The notes beneath the pieces are model-generated. The model was not told the origin of the DNA and did no database searches. It was given only the letters and a program-made list of their open reading frames with translations. A stretch of DNA of 64,000 nt from Lewinella sp041392765 (lineage in GTDB: Bacteria; Bacteroidota; Bacteroidia; Chitinophagales; Saprospiraceae): the NCBI GenBank assembly GCA_041392765.1, contig JAWKLL010000022.1, positions 20,407-84,406 of the forward strand, given 5' to 3'. Numbering within the stretch: position 1 is the first letter of the stretch; every line of letters starts with the position of its first letter. Shown here piece after piece: positions 9,214 through 19,913 of the stretch. Position numbers and translations under genes: made by a program.

Positions 9214-9375
9214 TAGACTTGTTCCACGGGTCATGAACGAGCGAAAGCGTAGTAAATTTTGTATTGAATGAGGCAAAAAACACAGGCGATGCCTTAGCAT
9301 CGGCGAGGCTTTTTAACGAAATGCAGTACAAAATTTACCGCTTGTAGCCGTTTGATGCCCCGTCGAACAAGTCTA
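9214..9375. repeat. 162-bp MITE-like inverted-repeat element between nrdB and nrdA
   Basis: Perfect 11-bp terminal inverted repeats TAGACTTGTTC/GAACAAGTCTA (9214-9224 and 9365-9375) enclose a second perfect 12-bp pair, GTAAATTTTGTA/TACAAAATTTAC (9252-9263 and 9327-9338). A central GCGATGCCTTAGCATCG-type hairpin lies between them. The whole intergenic region can fold into one long hairpin. Similar architecture is found at 26827-27005 and 35283-35460. There is no coding capacity, so it is either a non-autonomous mobile element or an RNA-processing structure separating nrdB from nrdA. Confidence 0.75.
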
Positions 9376-9405
9376 ATTAACCACACCTAATAATAAGTAT
9401 TTAGC

Positions 9406-12400
9406 ATGGAAGTAATCAAAAGAACGGGCCGCCGGGAGCCAGTCAGCTTTGACAAGATCACCGCAAGAATTAAAAAACTGAACTATGGGCTGGCACCTCA
9501 GGTCAACCATATCGAGATTGCCAAGAAGGTCATCCAAGGGCTTTTTGATGGGGTGACCACCACCGAACTGGACAACTTAGCGGCTGAAACCGCTGCCAGC
9601 ATGGCCACCGACCACCCGGACTATGCCATATTGGCGGCGCGCATAGCCGTATCGAACCTGCATAAAAACACCGATAAGTCGTTTAGCAAAACGATGAAGG
9701 TACTTTATGAATACATAGACCCCAAAACCAACGAGCCTGCCGGATTGGTGAGCAAGGAAGCCTACCAAACGGTGTGGAAGCACCGCGAAGAGTTGGACAG
9801 CGCCATCATTTACGACCGCGACTACGAGTTTGATTACTTCGGATTCAAGACTTTGGAGCGTTCCTACCTTATGCGCACCAACGGCAATGTAGTGGAACGC
9901 CCGCAGCACATGCTCATGCGCGTAGCCGTAGGCATACACGGGGAGGACATTGCATCGGCCATTGAGACCTACAACCTCATGTCGCAGAAGTGGTTTATTC
10001 ACGCTACGCCTACACTGTTCAACGCGGGTACGCCCAAGCCGCAGTTGTCGAGCTGCTTCCTGCTGTCGATGACAGAAGATAGCATACCCGGTATTTTTGA
10101 GACCCTGCAACGTTGTGCGCGCATCTCGCAATCTGCAGGCGGTATAGGGGTGAGCATCCACAACATTCGCGCCAAGGGCAGCTACATCAAAGGTACGGGT
10201 GGCACTAGCAATGGTATTGTGCCTATGCTCAAGGTGTTCAACGATACGGCTCGCTATGTGGATCAGTGCTTCCATCCTGAAACCATCGTTTACACCAAGG
10301 GAGGCGTGAAAACCATAGGGGAAATTACGGTGGGCGATGAGATGCTCACAGAAGATGGCCAATATGAGCGCGTGGGGCGTATGCTTCACCATGACTACAG
10401 CGGCCCCATGATTTCGCTGAGCGTGAAACAATCGCTGGAACCCGTGATGGTAACACCAGAGCATCCTTTTTTAGTGCTGCGCAACCAGCAAAAGATGATC
10501 AACTTTGATGTGGTGCGCAATAGGCTAGACAAAGGATACGCTACGCCAGAATGGATAGAAGCAAAAGAATTGACGGAAAATGATCTCATCGTTTTTCCAT
10601 ACCAATCCGAGTACGAATGTGATATTCCTGAATACAGCTTGCAGGACTGCCGTATGTACGGCCTCATGCTGGGCGACGGGCATGTAAGCAAAGATGGAAG
10701 ACAGGCTCATATCACGATGAATAAGGAAACCGACGATATCAATTTCGTACGGCAGTACCTATACGAAGGGGGCATCCACTACACCTTGTCGGAAGAGGGC
10801 TTGAAAACGCGGTTTACTTGGTCGGCTCATTTAGGGTTCAAGTTTAGCCGCGCCATGCTTTATGATGAGCAAGGCCAGAAGAAGGTACACGCCAGTATGT
10901 TGCACCTTCCTAAAGACAAGACCTTACGCAAATCGTGAAGGGGCTGATGGAAGCCGATGGTTGTGTAGCGAGCAGGGATCAAGAAATGTCGTTGGAGATG
11001 ACCAGCCGGAATGTAGTGGAGAGTATCCGCTTCATGCTCATGCGTTTCGGTATTCTCACCAGCGGTAACATCCGCGACCGCGTAGGCAATGTATCTTCTT
11101 ATCAAGATATTACTACCCGCCAATTGGTGTATGTTTTGCGCCTGCCGAAGGTAGAAGAACTTACCCAGCTTTTCAACAATCCAGCAGGCAAGTACGTTTC
11201 GTTCCTCAATTGGAATGGCTATGTTTTTAGCCGGGTTGATGCGGTGACACAAGTGCAGTATGAAGGCGTGGTAGTAGATTTTGAAGTGTTACCCAACCAC
11301 AACTACGTCACCCATATTGGTGTAGCTCACAACGGCGGCGGCAAGCGCAAAGGCGCTTTTGCCATCTATTTGGAGCCTTGGCATGCCGACGTGATGGATT
11401 TTCTGGAACTGAAGAAGAACCACGGCAAGGAAGAACTGCGCGCCCGCGACCTGTTCTACGCTATGTGGATTCCCGACCTGTTTATGGAGCGCGTGCGCGA
11501 CAATGGCGAGTGGTCGCTGTTTGACCCCAACGAAGCACCCGGGTTATTTGATGTACACAGTGGCGAGTTCGATGCGCTGTACCACCGCTATGAGCAGGAA
11601 GGCCGCGCCCGCAAAGTGATCAAAGCCCAAGATTTGTGGTTTGCTATTTTGGAAAGCCAGATTGAGACGGGTACGCCTTATATCTTGTACAAAGATGCCT
11701 GCAACCGCAAGAGCAACCAGCAGAACTTAGGTACCATCCGCAGTTCCAACCTATGTACTGAGATATTGGAATACACCTCACCAGACGAGGTAGCGGTGTG
11801 CAACCTAGGCAGCTTGGCGCTGAGCAAGTTTGTGACCGAAGACGGCATCTTCGACCACCAGCGGCTGTTTGATGTGACCCGTATCTTGACACGCAACCTG
11901 AACAAGGTGATTGATGTCAACTACTACCCCATACCCGAGGCGCGTAACAGCAATATGCGCCACCGCCCTATTGGCTTGGGTGTGCAGGGGTTGGCGGATG
12001 CCTTTATCCTGATGCGTTACCCGTTTGACAGTGCGGAAGCCCGCCAGTTGAACACCGAGATATTTGAAACCATTTACTACGCGGCACTCACCGAGAGTTG
12101 CGTGTTGGCACAGGAACAAGGCACCTACGAAAGCTACGAGGGGTCGCCTGCCAGCAAAGGGATACTACAGTACGATATGTGGGGTGTGACACCGTCTGCC
12201 CGCTGGGACTGGTCGGCGCTGAAAGCCGAGATTAAGCAGCACGGGTTGCGCAACAGCTTGTTGGTAGCTCCCATGCCTACGGCTTCTACTTCGCAAATAT
12301 TGGGTCAATAACGAGTGCTTTGAGCCTTACGGCCAATATCTACACCCGGCGTACCCTTTCCGGTGAGTTTGTGGTAGTGAACAAGCACCTCCTCACCGAC

Positions 12401-12856
12401 CTCAATCGCTTAGGGTTGTGGGACGAAGATATGAAGCACCGCTTGATGGCCGCCAACGGCTCCATTCAGGATTTTGAGGACATACCACAAGAGCTAAAGG
12501 ATTTGTACAAAACCGTGTGGGAGATCAGCCAGCGTGTCATCATCGACATGGCAGCCGACCGTGGCGCGTTTGTATGCCAAAGCCAGAGTATGAACCTCTT
12601 TGTCCAGAACCCGAACTTCGGCAAGCTATCGTCCATGCACTTCTGCAGCAGGAGCGCGGGCTGAAAACTGGCATGTACTACCTGCGCAAGCAAAGCCGCA
12701 GTGAACCCCATCAAGTTCACCGTTTCGGCAGAAGCACAAGCGGCCGTAAAAGCCAACAAAGCCGCCACCACCACCGTGGCAGCCATGACGCAAGCCGAGC
12801 CGAAATCAAAGCATGCAGACCTCGATGATCCAGACTGCATAATGTGTTCTGGATAG
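9406..12856 (+). CDS. nrdA: Class I ribonucleotide reductase, alpha subunit (R1), intein-containing, frameshifted
   Basis: Catalytic subunit reducing NDPs to dNDPs with NrdB. An N-terminal ATP-cone (from MEVIKRTGRREPVSFDKI) precedes the barrel. The barrel carries the redox cysteine in LSSCFLLS, the thiyl-radical cysteine in NLCTEILEY and its partner in AVCNLGSLAL. The C-terminal CIMC pair lies just before the TAG at 12854. An intein (10267-11333) interrupts the sequence after ARYVDQ. Further indels are required near 10920 (inside the intein), 12305, 12335, 12650 and 12705 to restore the conserved sequence. One is an in-frame TAA after QILG, where conservation demands GNNECFEPY. As the enzyme is essential and nrdB is intact, sequencing error is the likely cause. 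Confidence 0.93.
10267..11333 (+). other. Intein with LAGLIDADG homing endonuclease inside nrdA
   Basis: The intein runs from Cys1 (CFHPETIVYTKGGVKTIGEI) to the His-Asn end (THIGVAHN), about 356 residues after correcting one base. Block B is VTPEHPFLV with the TxxH motif. Two LAGLIDADG motifs are visible, YGLMLGDGHVS and VKGLMEADGCV, and block F is VVDFEVLPNHNYV. Flanking exteins ARYVDQ and GGGKRKGAFAIY join exactly as in intein-free R1 proteins, fixing the boundaries. The residue after the intein is therefore Gly, not the usual Cys, Ser or Thr. A 1-nt deletion near 10920, just before the second LAGLIDADG motif, breaks the frame in the given sequence. Confidence 0.9.
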
Positions 12857-12880
12857 GGATAATTCCTCGATGATTTAGTG

Positions 12881-12912
12881 ACTCCCCCAGGTATTTGATG
12901 CTTGGGGGGAGT
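12881..12912. terminator. Hairpin after nrdA
   Basis: ACTCCCCC (12881-12888) pairs with GGGGGAGT (12905-12912) around a 16-nt loop, 25 bp after the nrdA stop. There is no T-run, so it is a possible terminator or 3' stabiliser. The remaining DNA to 13254 holds no convincing gene. It contains a block at 12925-12960 (TCACGCTTGCTGGCAAAGAA) that recurs at 53722-53757 and looks like insertion-element debris. Confidence 0.4.
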
Positions 12913-13254
12913 AGCGGAAGGATCTTCACGCTTGCTGGCAAAGAAGCACAATGGTTTCTGCTCGTCGTAGCGTCCACGCTGGCAGGGCTTGCCCTCCGGC
13001 TTTTCTGCTAATAGTAAGAGGTAGGAAAGCAAATTGTATAGTTTTTAGGGGGTATAAAAAAGCGAGTCGATACATTGTGTGATTTTCATGGAGAGCTTAG
13101 CTTTGTTCCGACCGCGCTGCTTAGGCATGACACCGCCCCCAACAGCTTTCTCGGCATCGATTTGGATGGGTAGGTTAGGCTGTGGGTATAGCGTGTTTTT
13201 GTGGGATGTGTGGGATTATTGTTGCCTGCCATTTTAAGAAACAACACAACAACA

Positions 13255-16200
13255 ATGAAGAACTTTCAGGAACAAATAAAACAATTCTTTGCAAAGACAG
13301 ACAAAGAAATTTTAGACTACCTTTTGCAATGGTGGGAGATGGATAATGCTTCCGAAAACGGAACTATCCGTTTAATTGGCACTTATGAAAAGGCAGAAAA
13401 ACTTGATAAAAATGGAAATGAATACGGTTTTTTCATAAATATAAGAAGTCCCCAAGGAGATATTTTGTACTATCCTTTCCGACTTGGACAGGTACGTATT
13501 TATAGCACCCACAAAGAACACTACCAAAATACTGAGTTTCTACAATTAGAAGTTTCTTTGTCTAAACAACAATTTAGAGAAAAAATAAAAAATCCCTTTG
13601 GCTTAAATCTTGACAAGGTTTTGGGTAATGCTTCTTTGAGAATTTTAGACCGAATTGACAAAGAAAAATTCATCAAAGTCATTTTTAACGAAACAGGCTA
13701 TACTTTGCGAGATGCAAAAAATACGTCCAATGCGCTCAAAAAAATAGCAGGTGACTTATATACAGAAACAGAAAGATTTATTTTTGAACTTTTACAAAAT
13801 GCTGATGATATACCAAACGAAAGAAAAGAAGTTGATGTGAAATTCAGACTTCTATCTGAGAACTTGCTTTTTCTTCACAATGGAAGACCTTTTAACAAGG
13901 AAGACGTTAATAGCATTGCAAGTATTGGCGACAGCACCAAACGAAAAGACGCAGAAAAGACAGGCTATAAGGGAATTGGTTTTAAATCTGTTTTTACAGA
14001 TGCGGAAACTGTTTTAATCAATTCGGGTAATTTTTCATTTTCATTTGACAAATCATCACCTTTATACGAAGGTAAAAATATTGATGAAATTCCTTGGGAA
14101 ATAAAACCAATTTGGACAGAGCATTATCGTTATCCAAAAGAAGTTAAAGAGTGTGAAGACTTCTTTTCCTTTCCTGTTTCTATTGATTTAGAAGTTGGCG
14201 AAACGAAAATTCAAAATTACAGAGTACAAATACAGCAACTTTTTAGTGAACCAAGATTTATTTTGTTTTTACGCCATATCAAAACTATTGAAGTTCAAGG
14301 TTTGAGAAACAACGTAAAAATTCAAAAAGTATCAAAGTCTGATAGATTTGAGTTGCTTAATAATGACACACCAATAAACGAATGGATTATCAACGATTTT
14401 GAGTTTGGAGTAACGCCAGAAATCCGAGAAAGAATGGCTAACGACAAAATTGTGCCTGAAAAACTTAAAGAAATACAAAAGTCAAAACTAAGTTTTGCTT
14501 GTCAAATCAAAGACAGCAAAATAGAAAGTATAAGCACTGATAAGTCTTTATTGTTTACCTATTTGCCAACTAACGTAAATGATTACAAATTTCCGTTCTT
14601 GGTAAATGCTGATTTTTTAACCACTGCAAACCGCCAATCAATTCACGTTAAAAATATTTGGAATTTATACCTTTTTGAGCAAATTGGCTTTTTGAGTTTC
14701 AAATGGATTAGTGAAATAGCCAAAAATGAAGATTTGAAATTTACAATCACAAATCTTATTCCTTCACGTTTCCAAAATAGTACAGAACCCATACATCAAT
14801 ACTTCAACAATGGTTTTGACAAAGCCATTAAAGAAACCGCATTTTTACCCACTTCAAACGGTTCTTTATGCAAAGTAGCAGATGCTTTGGTAGATTTGAC
14901 AGGTTTTTCTGAAATAATTGGTTATGAATTGTTTGTGAAAGTTGTAAATCCAAGTAAAACACTCATTGACAACAGATTAGAAAGCAAATCAAAACTTATT
15001 GGCTTGCAAGGAATTAGTGTTTTTGGGAAAGACGAATTAAAAAAACTATTTGGCAATTCTTTTTTTCAGCAGACTTTAAACCCGCAACTTCTTTTACAAG
15101 TCTTAAAATTTTTGCAGGATAAAGAGTATAGTTTTTCTGATATTGGTTTGCTGTATAGTGAAAACAGTAGTGGCTTGTTTATACCTTCGTCTTTGTATTT
15201 TCAAACAAACCAAGCAGATAAGGATTTACTTACATTTAAGTCTGTTTACTTTTTGCACCCTACTATTAACGACTACGCAGAAAGTAACCCTAAATTCAAA
15301 AGTTGGCTTGCAAGTTTGGGTGTTAAAGCATTTGAAGGCAGAAGTTTCATTAGTCAAAATATACTTAATTTTTCAAACGACATCAATTCAAAAATTACAG
15401 ACAAAACTAATAATTTAAACTTTTGGCGTTTCGTTTTCAAATACGAATTATTAGACAGCGAAGTTCAAAAACTTGCACCGTATTATGTTTTCAATACGAG
15501 TAACGCATTAGTTTTAAATGTATCTAATTGTTACTTGTCCGATTTCTATAAAGACAGTGGCGAGCCTTCTGTTCAGCAAATTGCAGCAGACTTGGGGCTT
15601 ACTGATTTCAACTTCATAAGTTCAGACTATTGCCAAAGCACAAACGACAAATCAAAGTGGCGTAAATTATTTTACGGTGCCGGTTTGAAACACTCTCAAA
15701 ATGTACGGATTTTTAAAGATAAGATAGTTTCATTTATCCAAAGCGGAAAAATGGACGCAAACAACTATCTCAAAATCACCAAGTTTGTTTTGAAGTATTT
15801 AACGATACTCAAAACCGTTCAAGTTTTTGACGTGAATTTGAGTAATTTTCAAGTCTTTACAAGTGGATATTTACAACCTATTTCGCAGTGTATTTTGTAT
15901 GATTACACCCAAGATTTGCGTTTAGCAAGTGTTCTACCCGAACAAGTTTTGCCTAATCAAATTCATAGTGTCTATTTACAGCAGATTAGCAATAATCGCC
16001 AAAATTGGAAAGAGTTTTTTCTACGCCTAAATCCTAATGTAGAACTTAACTCTACTGATATAGTCAAAAGAAAGTAAATATTTTGGCATCAAATCCAAGT
16101 TTAGCAACACATCAAAACGTGCAACAAGTTTGGAAAACAGTGCTTTCATTCAAAGAAGAATTATTAAGAACAAACAAGGAAGAATTAAAGAAAATTCCTG

Positions 16201-17820
16201 TACTGCTGAAAAATAATACTTTGATAGTGCCTACTTTGTGCTATTTCCGAAAGAGTTCCAACCAAGCACAGAAATAGAAGAATTATTAATAGGCTGCTAT
16301 GACTACTTCGTAAGTCTATTTTTAGCACTATTTCAGGCTTATCCTATTCCGAACTGAAAATATTTTTCAAACAGATAGGCGTTGAAGAAGAAATAAGAAG
16401 AAGCTACATAGGAAATTCTTATTTTGATGTTTCGCATAAAGAGCATTTGAGCAAGTTTGACTTTGCTAAAAAGTTTTGGGCATATTTTCAGAAAAATCAA
16501 AGCCTATTTACAACAAACACAAGTAGCACTTTCAAAACTTTCATTCAATCAAACTCTTCAATTCCTTGCTTGGACAGTGCGGTAAGAACACCAAGTATAG
16601 TTCATTCATATAGGTTGAAAGATTTGGTAAATGATAGTTCTGTAACTTGTGGTATTGAATTTAGTGAAGAATTAGAAACCTTTTTAGGATTGCAGCAACG
16701 TCTTACAGTTTCTAAGTGTTTCCAAATTCTAAACAGTTTGGCAGTTTCAAATAGTATTGACGACAAGAAAATCAGGTTAATTTATGATGATTTGCTTTAT
16801 CGTTTTTCAAATGAAAGCCTAAGTTCATACAGTACGGAAATCGCAAATTTTAAACAAAATGGTAAGTTACTTAGCAATAAAGACACTTTTCAAAGTGTAA
16901 CAAGTTTGTTTTATCAAGATGTAACAGCCAATTATTTGCCCTTAGATGAAAGTGATAAGGTTGTAAAAAGATTTGGCGATAAAGACTATTGGAAAAAATT
17001 TGAAATTGTGTTAAAGCAACTTGGCATACAAATAATCTCTGTTTCTGATTTTAGTTTAGATGCCCAATCATCAAAATATGATGCGATAGAACTAAACAAA
17101 ACACTTAACAATAGCATTGCCGAGTTTGCTAAAAAAATTGATACAGTAAATTTTCAAACTGTTGAAAATCAACTCAAAAGTAAAGTTTCAAATTTGAAAA
17201 TCTATTATAGCCCAAATTTGAAAATGAGTTGTAGCAAGTTGAATTATAGCCCAATAGTTCCAAACTACTATGATACTTCGCAAAACACGATTTATTACAG
17301 TGGGAATTGGAACAGCATTTCTAATTCAAAACTTATTGAATACTTGTTTAAGGCTTTTGATATTTCAGAGAGCCAAATAAGCAAAGACGAGTTTGTAAGT
17401 ATTTTGCTTCGCAATATTCCTGCAAAATACGAAATGCCATCAACACCACCCGAAAGTCTACTACCAGACGGAAGTACAGGAAGATTTGGAGAAGAACTTG
17501 TTTACAAAGAACTCATAGCAAAGTTTGGAGAAAACAGAGTTAATTGGCTGAACAAAGGCGGAGAAACTTACAAAGAGTATGATTTTGAGATACTTGGTAG
17601 AAACAACGAAGTTTTATATTTCGTAGATGCTAAGGCAACGACAACAGGAGAAGTTACAGGCGACACAGTTCCAATTTATATTAGACCAAGCGAATGGACA
17701 TTTATGCAGAGATGTAAAGACAATTATATTATTGCGAGAGTTTACAACGCTAAAACGTCAAGTGCTTATACGAAATACTTGAAAATGGGACTACAAAACC
17801 TGCAAGAAATAAACTTGTGA
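13255..17820 (+). CDS. Sacsin/NOV-like Hsp90-type ATPase with C-terminal DUF3883 nuclease-like domain, frameshifted
   Basis: A protein of about 1,520 residues in very AT-rich DNA. The GHKL/Hsp90-type ATPase has its N-box at about residue 178 (FIFELLQNADD) and a glycine-rich lid at about 240 (KTGYKGIGFKSVF). This form is typical of sacsin, plant NO VEIN and bacterial relatives. The last 115 residues carry a DUF3883/NOV domain with GRFGEELVYKEL, EYDFEI and YFVDAKATT, consistent with a PD-(D/E)XK-like nuclease fold. Indels near 16070, 16240 and 16315 divide the open frame. I choose the ATG at 13255; an upstream GTG at 13201 would add 18 unlikely residues. Related proteins occur in defence or restriction loci, so an anti-phage role is plausible but unproven. 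Confidence 0.85.
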
Positions 17821-17853
17821 GTGCGTGAAAAAGCAAAAACGGCAGGCAACATT

Positions 17854-17961
17854 GCATTTGTGACAAGGCGGGCAGACGTGCTAAAATTAACTTTGGTGCT
17901 TTCTATTGGCTTTTGTGTGTGTGGAAACGGTAGTGCTACTAAGCCCGCCCTGCACAAATGC
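17854..17961. repeat. 108-bp imperfect inverted repeat after the NOV-like gene
   Basis: GCATTTGTGACAAGGCGGGC (17854-17873) pairs with GCCCGCCCTGCACAAATGC (17943-17961) with one bulged base, around a 69-nt loop. It separates two AT-rich orphan genes. The bulged long stem recalls integron attC sites, but I see no clear RYYYAAC/GTTRRRY boxes. It may be a MITE or a transcription terminator. Confidence 0.55.
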
Positions 17962-17994
17962 TTTTACGTCACCACGGGAAAAGTAAATAATAAA

Positions 17995-18552
17995 ATGCGT
18001 ACCGAATCAGAAAGCAAATTATCACAAAGTTTTCTTCAAACAGATTGTCGATTTGGCAAAGAAGCAATTGAAATTTGGCAAAGGGAGAGTCGGTCGAGAT
18101 GTGCGAAAAAAGAAAAAGACGAAGCATATTTTAGGTATTTAGATTGGAAAGAAAGTGATAATGAAATAGCGTTGTTTACATATCATGCTTATGCTGATTT
18201 TAAAATTCCAAAAGAGTTTAGTTGCATTTTCGATTTCAGGAACCCTGAGAGATTTTGCGAACCAAAAATGAAATTAATTCAGTCAATTTGGGAAGGTTGG
18301 TATCCGATTGATTATATCGACCACGGACATAAGCATTTAACCATATTCAGATTCGAAGAAGAAATTCCAAATTTGATTCTCGAACTTCATCAAGAAAAGC
18401 AAAAATTTTCAAACGTACCTAAAAATTCAATGATGTTAGGAATATGCCAAATCGAGGATTACAAAACGATAAAAAAATATTTACTAACGGTCAATGAACT
18501 AAGAAAAAAGCATGGTGCAGATTGGTTTGATTTCTACGAAGAAGAAAAATAA
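17995..18552 (+). CDS. Hypothetical protein, 185 residues
   Basis: An AT-rich gene in the accessory island; I do not recognise the family. The first ATG after the inverted repeat is at 17995 (MRTESESKLSQSF). An upstream GTG frame would run through the inverted repeat and is unlikely. The protein is charged, without a signal peptide or membrane segment, and contains aromatic-rich stretches such as IWEGWYPIDYIDHGHKH. It ends with an acidic tail, FYEEEK. Codon and base use match the neighbouring NOV-like gene rather than the metX/metY side, suggesting joint acquisition. Confidence 0.6.
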   Translation: MRTESESKLSQSFLQTDCRFGKEAIEIWQRESRSRCAKKEKDEAYFRYLDWKESDNEIALFTYHAYADFKIPKEFSCIFDFRNPERFCEPKMKLIQSIWEGWYPIDYIDHGHKHLTIFRFEEEIPNLILELHQEKQKFSNVPKNSMMLGICQIEDYKTIKKYLLTVNELRKKHGADWFDFYEEEK

Positions 18553-18621
18553 ATAAAGAAGGCGAACGCCCAATAAGGTGTGTGTGGCACAACAAGCCCC
18601 CCTTCTAAAACCACTAGGCCA

Positions 18622-18872
18622 TTGAAATTCAACGCCTTACAGCAGTATTTCAAACGGATTTAATCGGATGTACTGCCATCCCTTCCTAATCTGGCGTGCG
18701 CGATTAGTAACGGTCGGTTGCGAAGCCCCGTTCGTCAATAGCACCTGAGCTACACGGGGCTACGCTCGCAGAGCTTGCCCCCCGTTTTTCCTAACAACAG
18801 CAAGAAGTAAAAAATCTGAAGTACATCCCAAAAACGGCGCAAAAATCTAAAAAACACGTAACTTGCCTTCCA
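18622..18872. repeat. Dispersed repeat, copy 1 (about 250 bp)
   Basis: It begins TTGAAATTCAACGCCTTACA and includes CTAATCTGGCGTGCGCGA. A second copy in the same orientation starts at 19617. Identity is high over the first 100 bp, then patchy, recovering around CAAAAACGGCGCAAAAATCT and CTAAAAAACACGTAACTTG. The copies bracket two small orphan genes, so the interval looks like a mobile cassette or two insertions of one element. The 18553-19015 interval holds no other feature I can support. Confidence 0.7.
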
Positions 18873-19015
18873 ATCACCGCGTTGCCGCAAGGAGCAGAAA
18901 AACCATGTTCCCTTGTAGTCGGTAGGGAGTTCCGGATAGCTATCGGGATGGTATGGGTGGGCAGACAGGTCTTAGCGTTGGCTGTAATGAAAAAGAAAAA
19001 ATCAAACAAATCGGA

Positions 19016-19240
19016 ATGGCAAAGAAAGTGGTGAAAATATTTGTAAATCAATTAACAGAAAGTGGAGCATACAAATATCCGTGGATAAGACAAGATTTGG
19101 GCGAAGGAGAATTTACAACAAGTTTAAATACTTGCTATTTCAAAGGAAAGACTTTTACTAAAATAAAAGGCGGTGGAGCAAAAGGAGGAAATTACAGATG
19201 CAAAGAAGACGGCGAAGAATATAAGATTTCAAGGTACTAA
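19016..19240 (+). CDS. Hypothetical small basic protein, 74 residues
   Basis: The ATG at 19016 gives MAKKVVKIFVNQLTESGAYK and ends EEYKISRY. It is lysine- and glycine-rich (KIKGGGAKGGNYRC), predicted soluble, with no recognised domain. It lies between the two copies of the 210-250 bp repeat and 10 bp before the next small gene. Earlier in-frame starts overlap repeat-like sequence and are less likely. Confidence 0.45.
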   Translation: MAKKVVKIFVNQLTESGAYKYPWIRQDLGEGEFTTSLNTCYFKGKTFTKIKGGGAKGGNYRCKEDGEEYKISRY

Positions 19241-19250
19241 CGAATGAATA

Positions 19251-19541
19251 ATGATAAAATCAGTTATACTGAACATAGCAACAATAAATTGGATAATCGG
19301 AATGGTTCTAATTTTAGTTTCTAATGCTTCTGGAATAATATCGCAGACAAATTACGAGCGAACAGGTTGGAATAAATATCGAATGGGATACGGAATAAGC
19401 GAAATCAGAAAAGTCATTGAGATAACTAATGATGAGGAAATCAAAAAGAAATTGAGTAAAAAAATTATGCAACGAAAATTTGCATATTGCTTTTTCATTT
19501 CAACACCAATTTTAATCGTAGTTGGAAATTTAATGAAGTAA
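19251..19541 (+). CDS. Hypothetical small membrane protein, 96 residues
   Basis: Two hydrophobic segments are visible, about residues 8-28 (ATINWIIGMVLILVSNASG) and 78-94 (YCFFISTPILIVVGNLM). They are separated by a charged, helical cytoplasmic-type loop with IRKVIEITNDEEIKKKLSKK. I recognise no family. It follows the preceding small gene by 10 bp, so the two may be co-transcribed. Both sit between direct repeat copies in an AT-rich island. Confidence 0.55.
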   Translation: MIKSVILNIATINWIIGMVLILVSNASGIISQTNYERTGWNKYRMGYGISEIRKVIEITNDEEIKKKLSKKIMQRKFAYCFFISTPILIVVGNLMK

Positions 19542-19616
19542 CATAAAGCAAAAACACTACAACCAATAATAGCTAAAACGGCACGATTAGAATCTTCTTT
19601 TAAAATTGTTAAATTA

Positions 19617-19825
19617 TTGAAATACAACGCCTTACAGCAGTATTTCAAACGGATTTAAACGAATATACTGCCATCCCTACCTAATCTGGCGTGCGCGACT
19701 GGTAATCCTGATAATTATAGGGAGGTGTGAAGCCCAGATAACAACAGAGCTAACTTTGCGAATAGCAAAATGTAGTACACCCCCAAAAACAGCACTAAAA
19801 CCCTAAAAAACCCATAACTTGTCTC
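19617..19825. repeat. Dispersed repeat, copy 2 (about 210 bp)
   Basis: Begins TTGAAATACAACGCCTTACA and matches copy 1 (18622-18872) closely through TAATCTGGCGTGCGCGACT, then more loosely to TAAAAAACCCATAACTTGTC. The divergent middle includes insertions and deletions. No other feature is seen between 19542 and 19913. Confidence 0.7.
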
Positions 19826-19913
19826 GCGTGAGGTGGCTGTTTGGCAACTGCCTTGGTTGGGTAGAAAGATGCAATAATCGACTATGGCCATAACATACAG
19901 TAAAAAGCTGATC

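Noticed and set aside
12860..13050. Small minus-strand gene after nrdA
   Set aside because: The open frames overlap the nrdA 3' end and repeat debris, with no recognisable product.
17854..17961. Integron attC site
   Set aside because: The stem is suggestive, but the RYYYAAC and GTTRRRY boxes are not found and no integrase is in the window.
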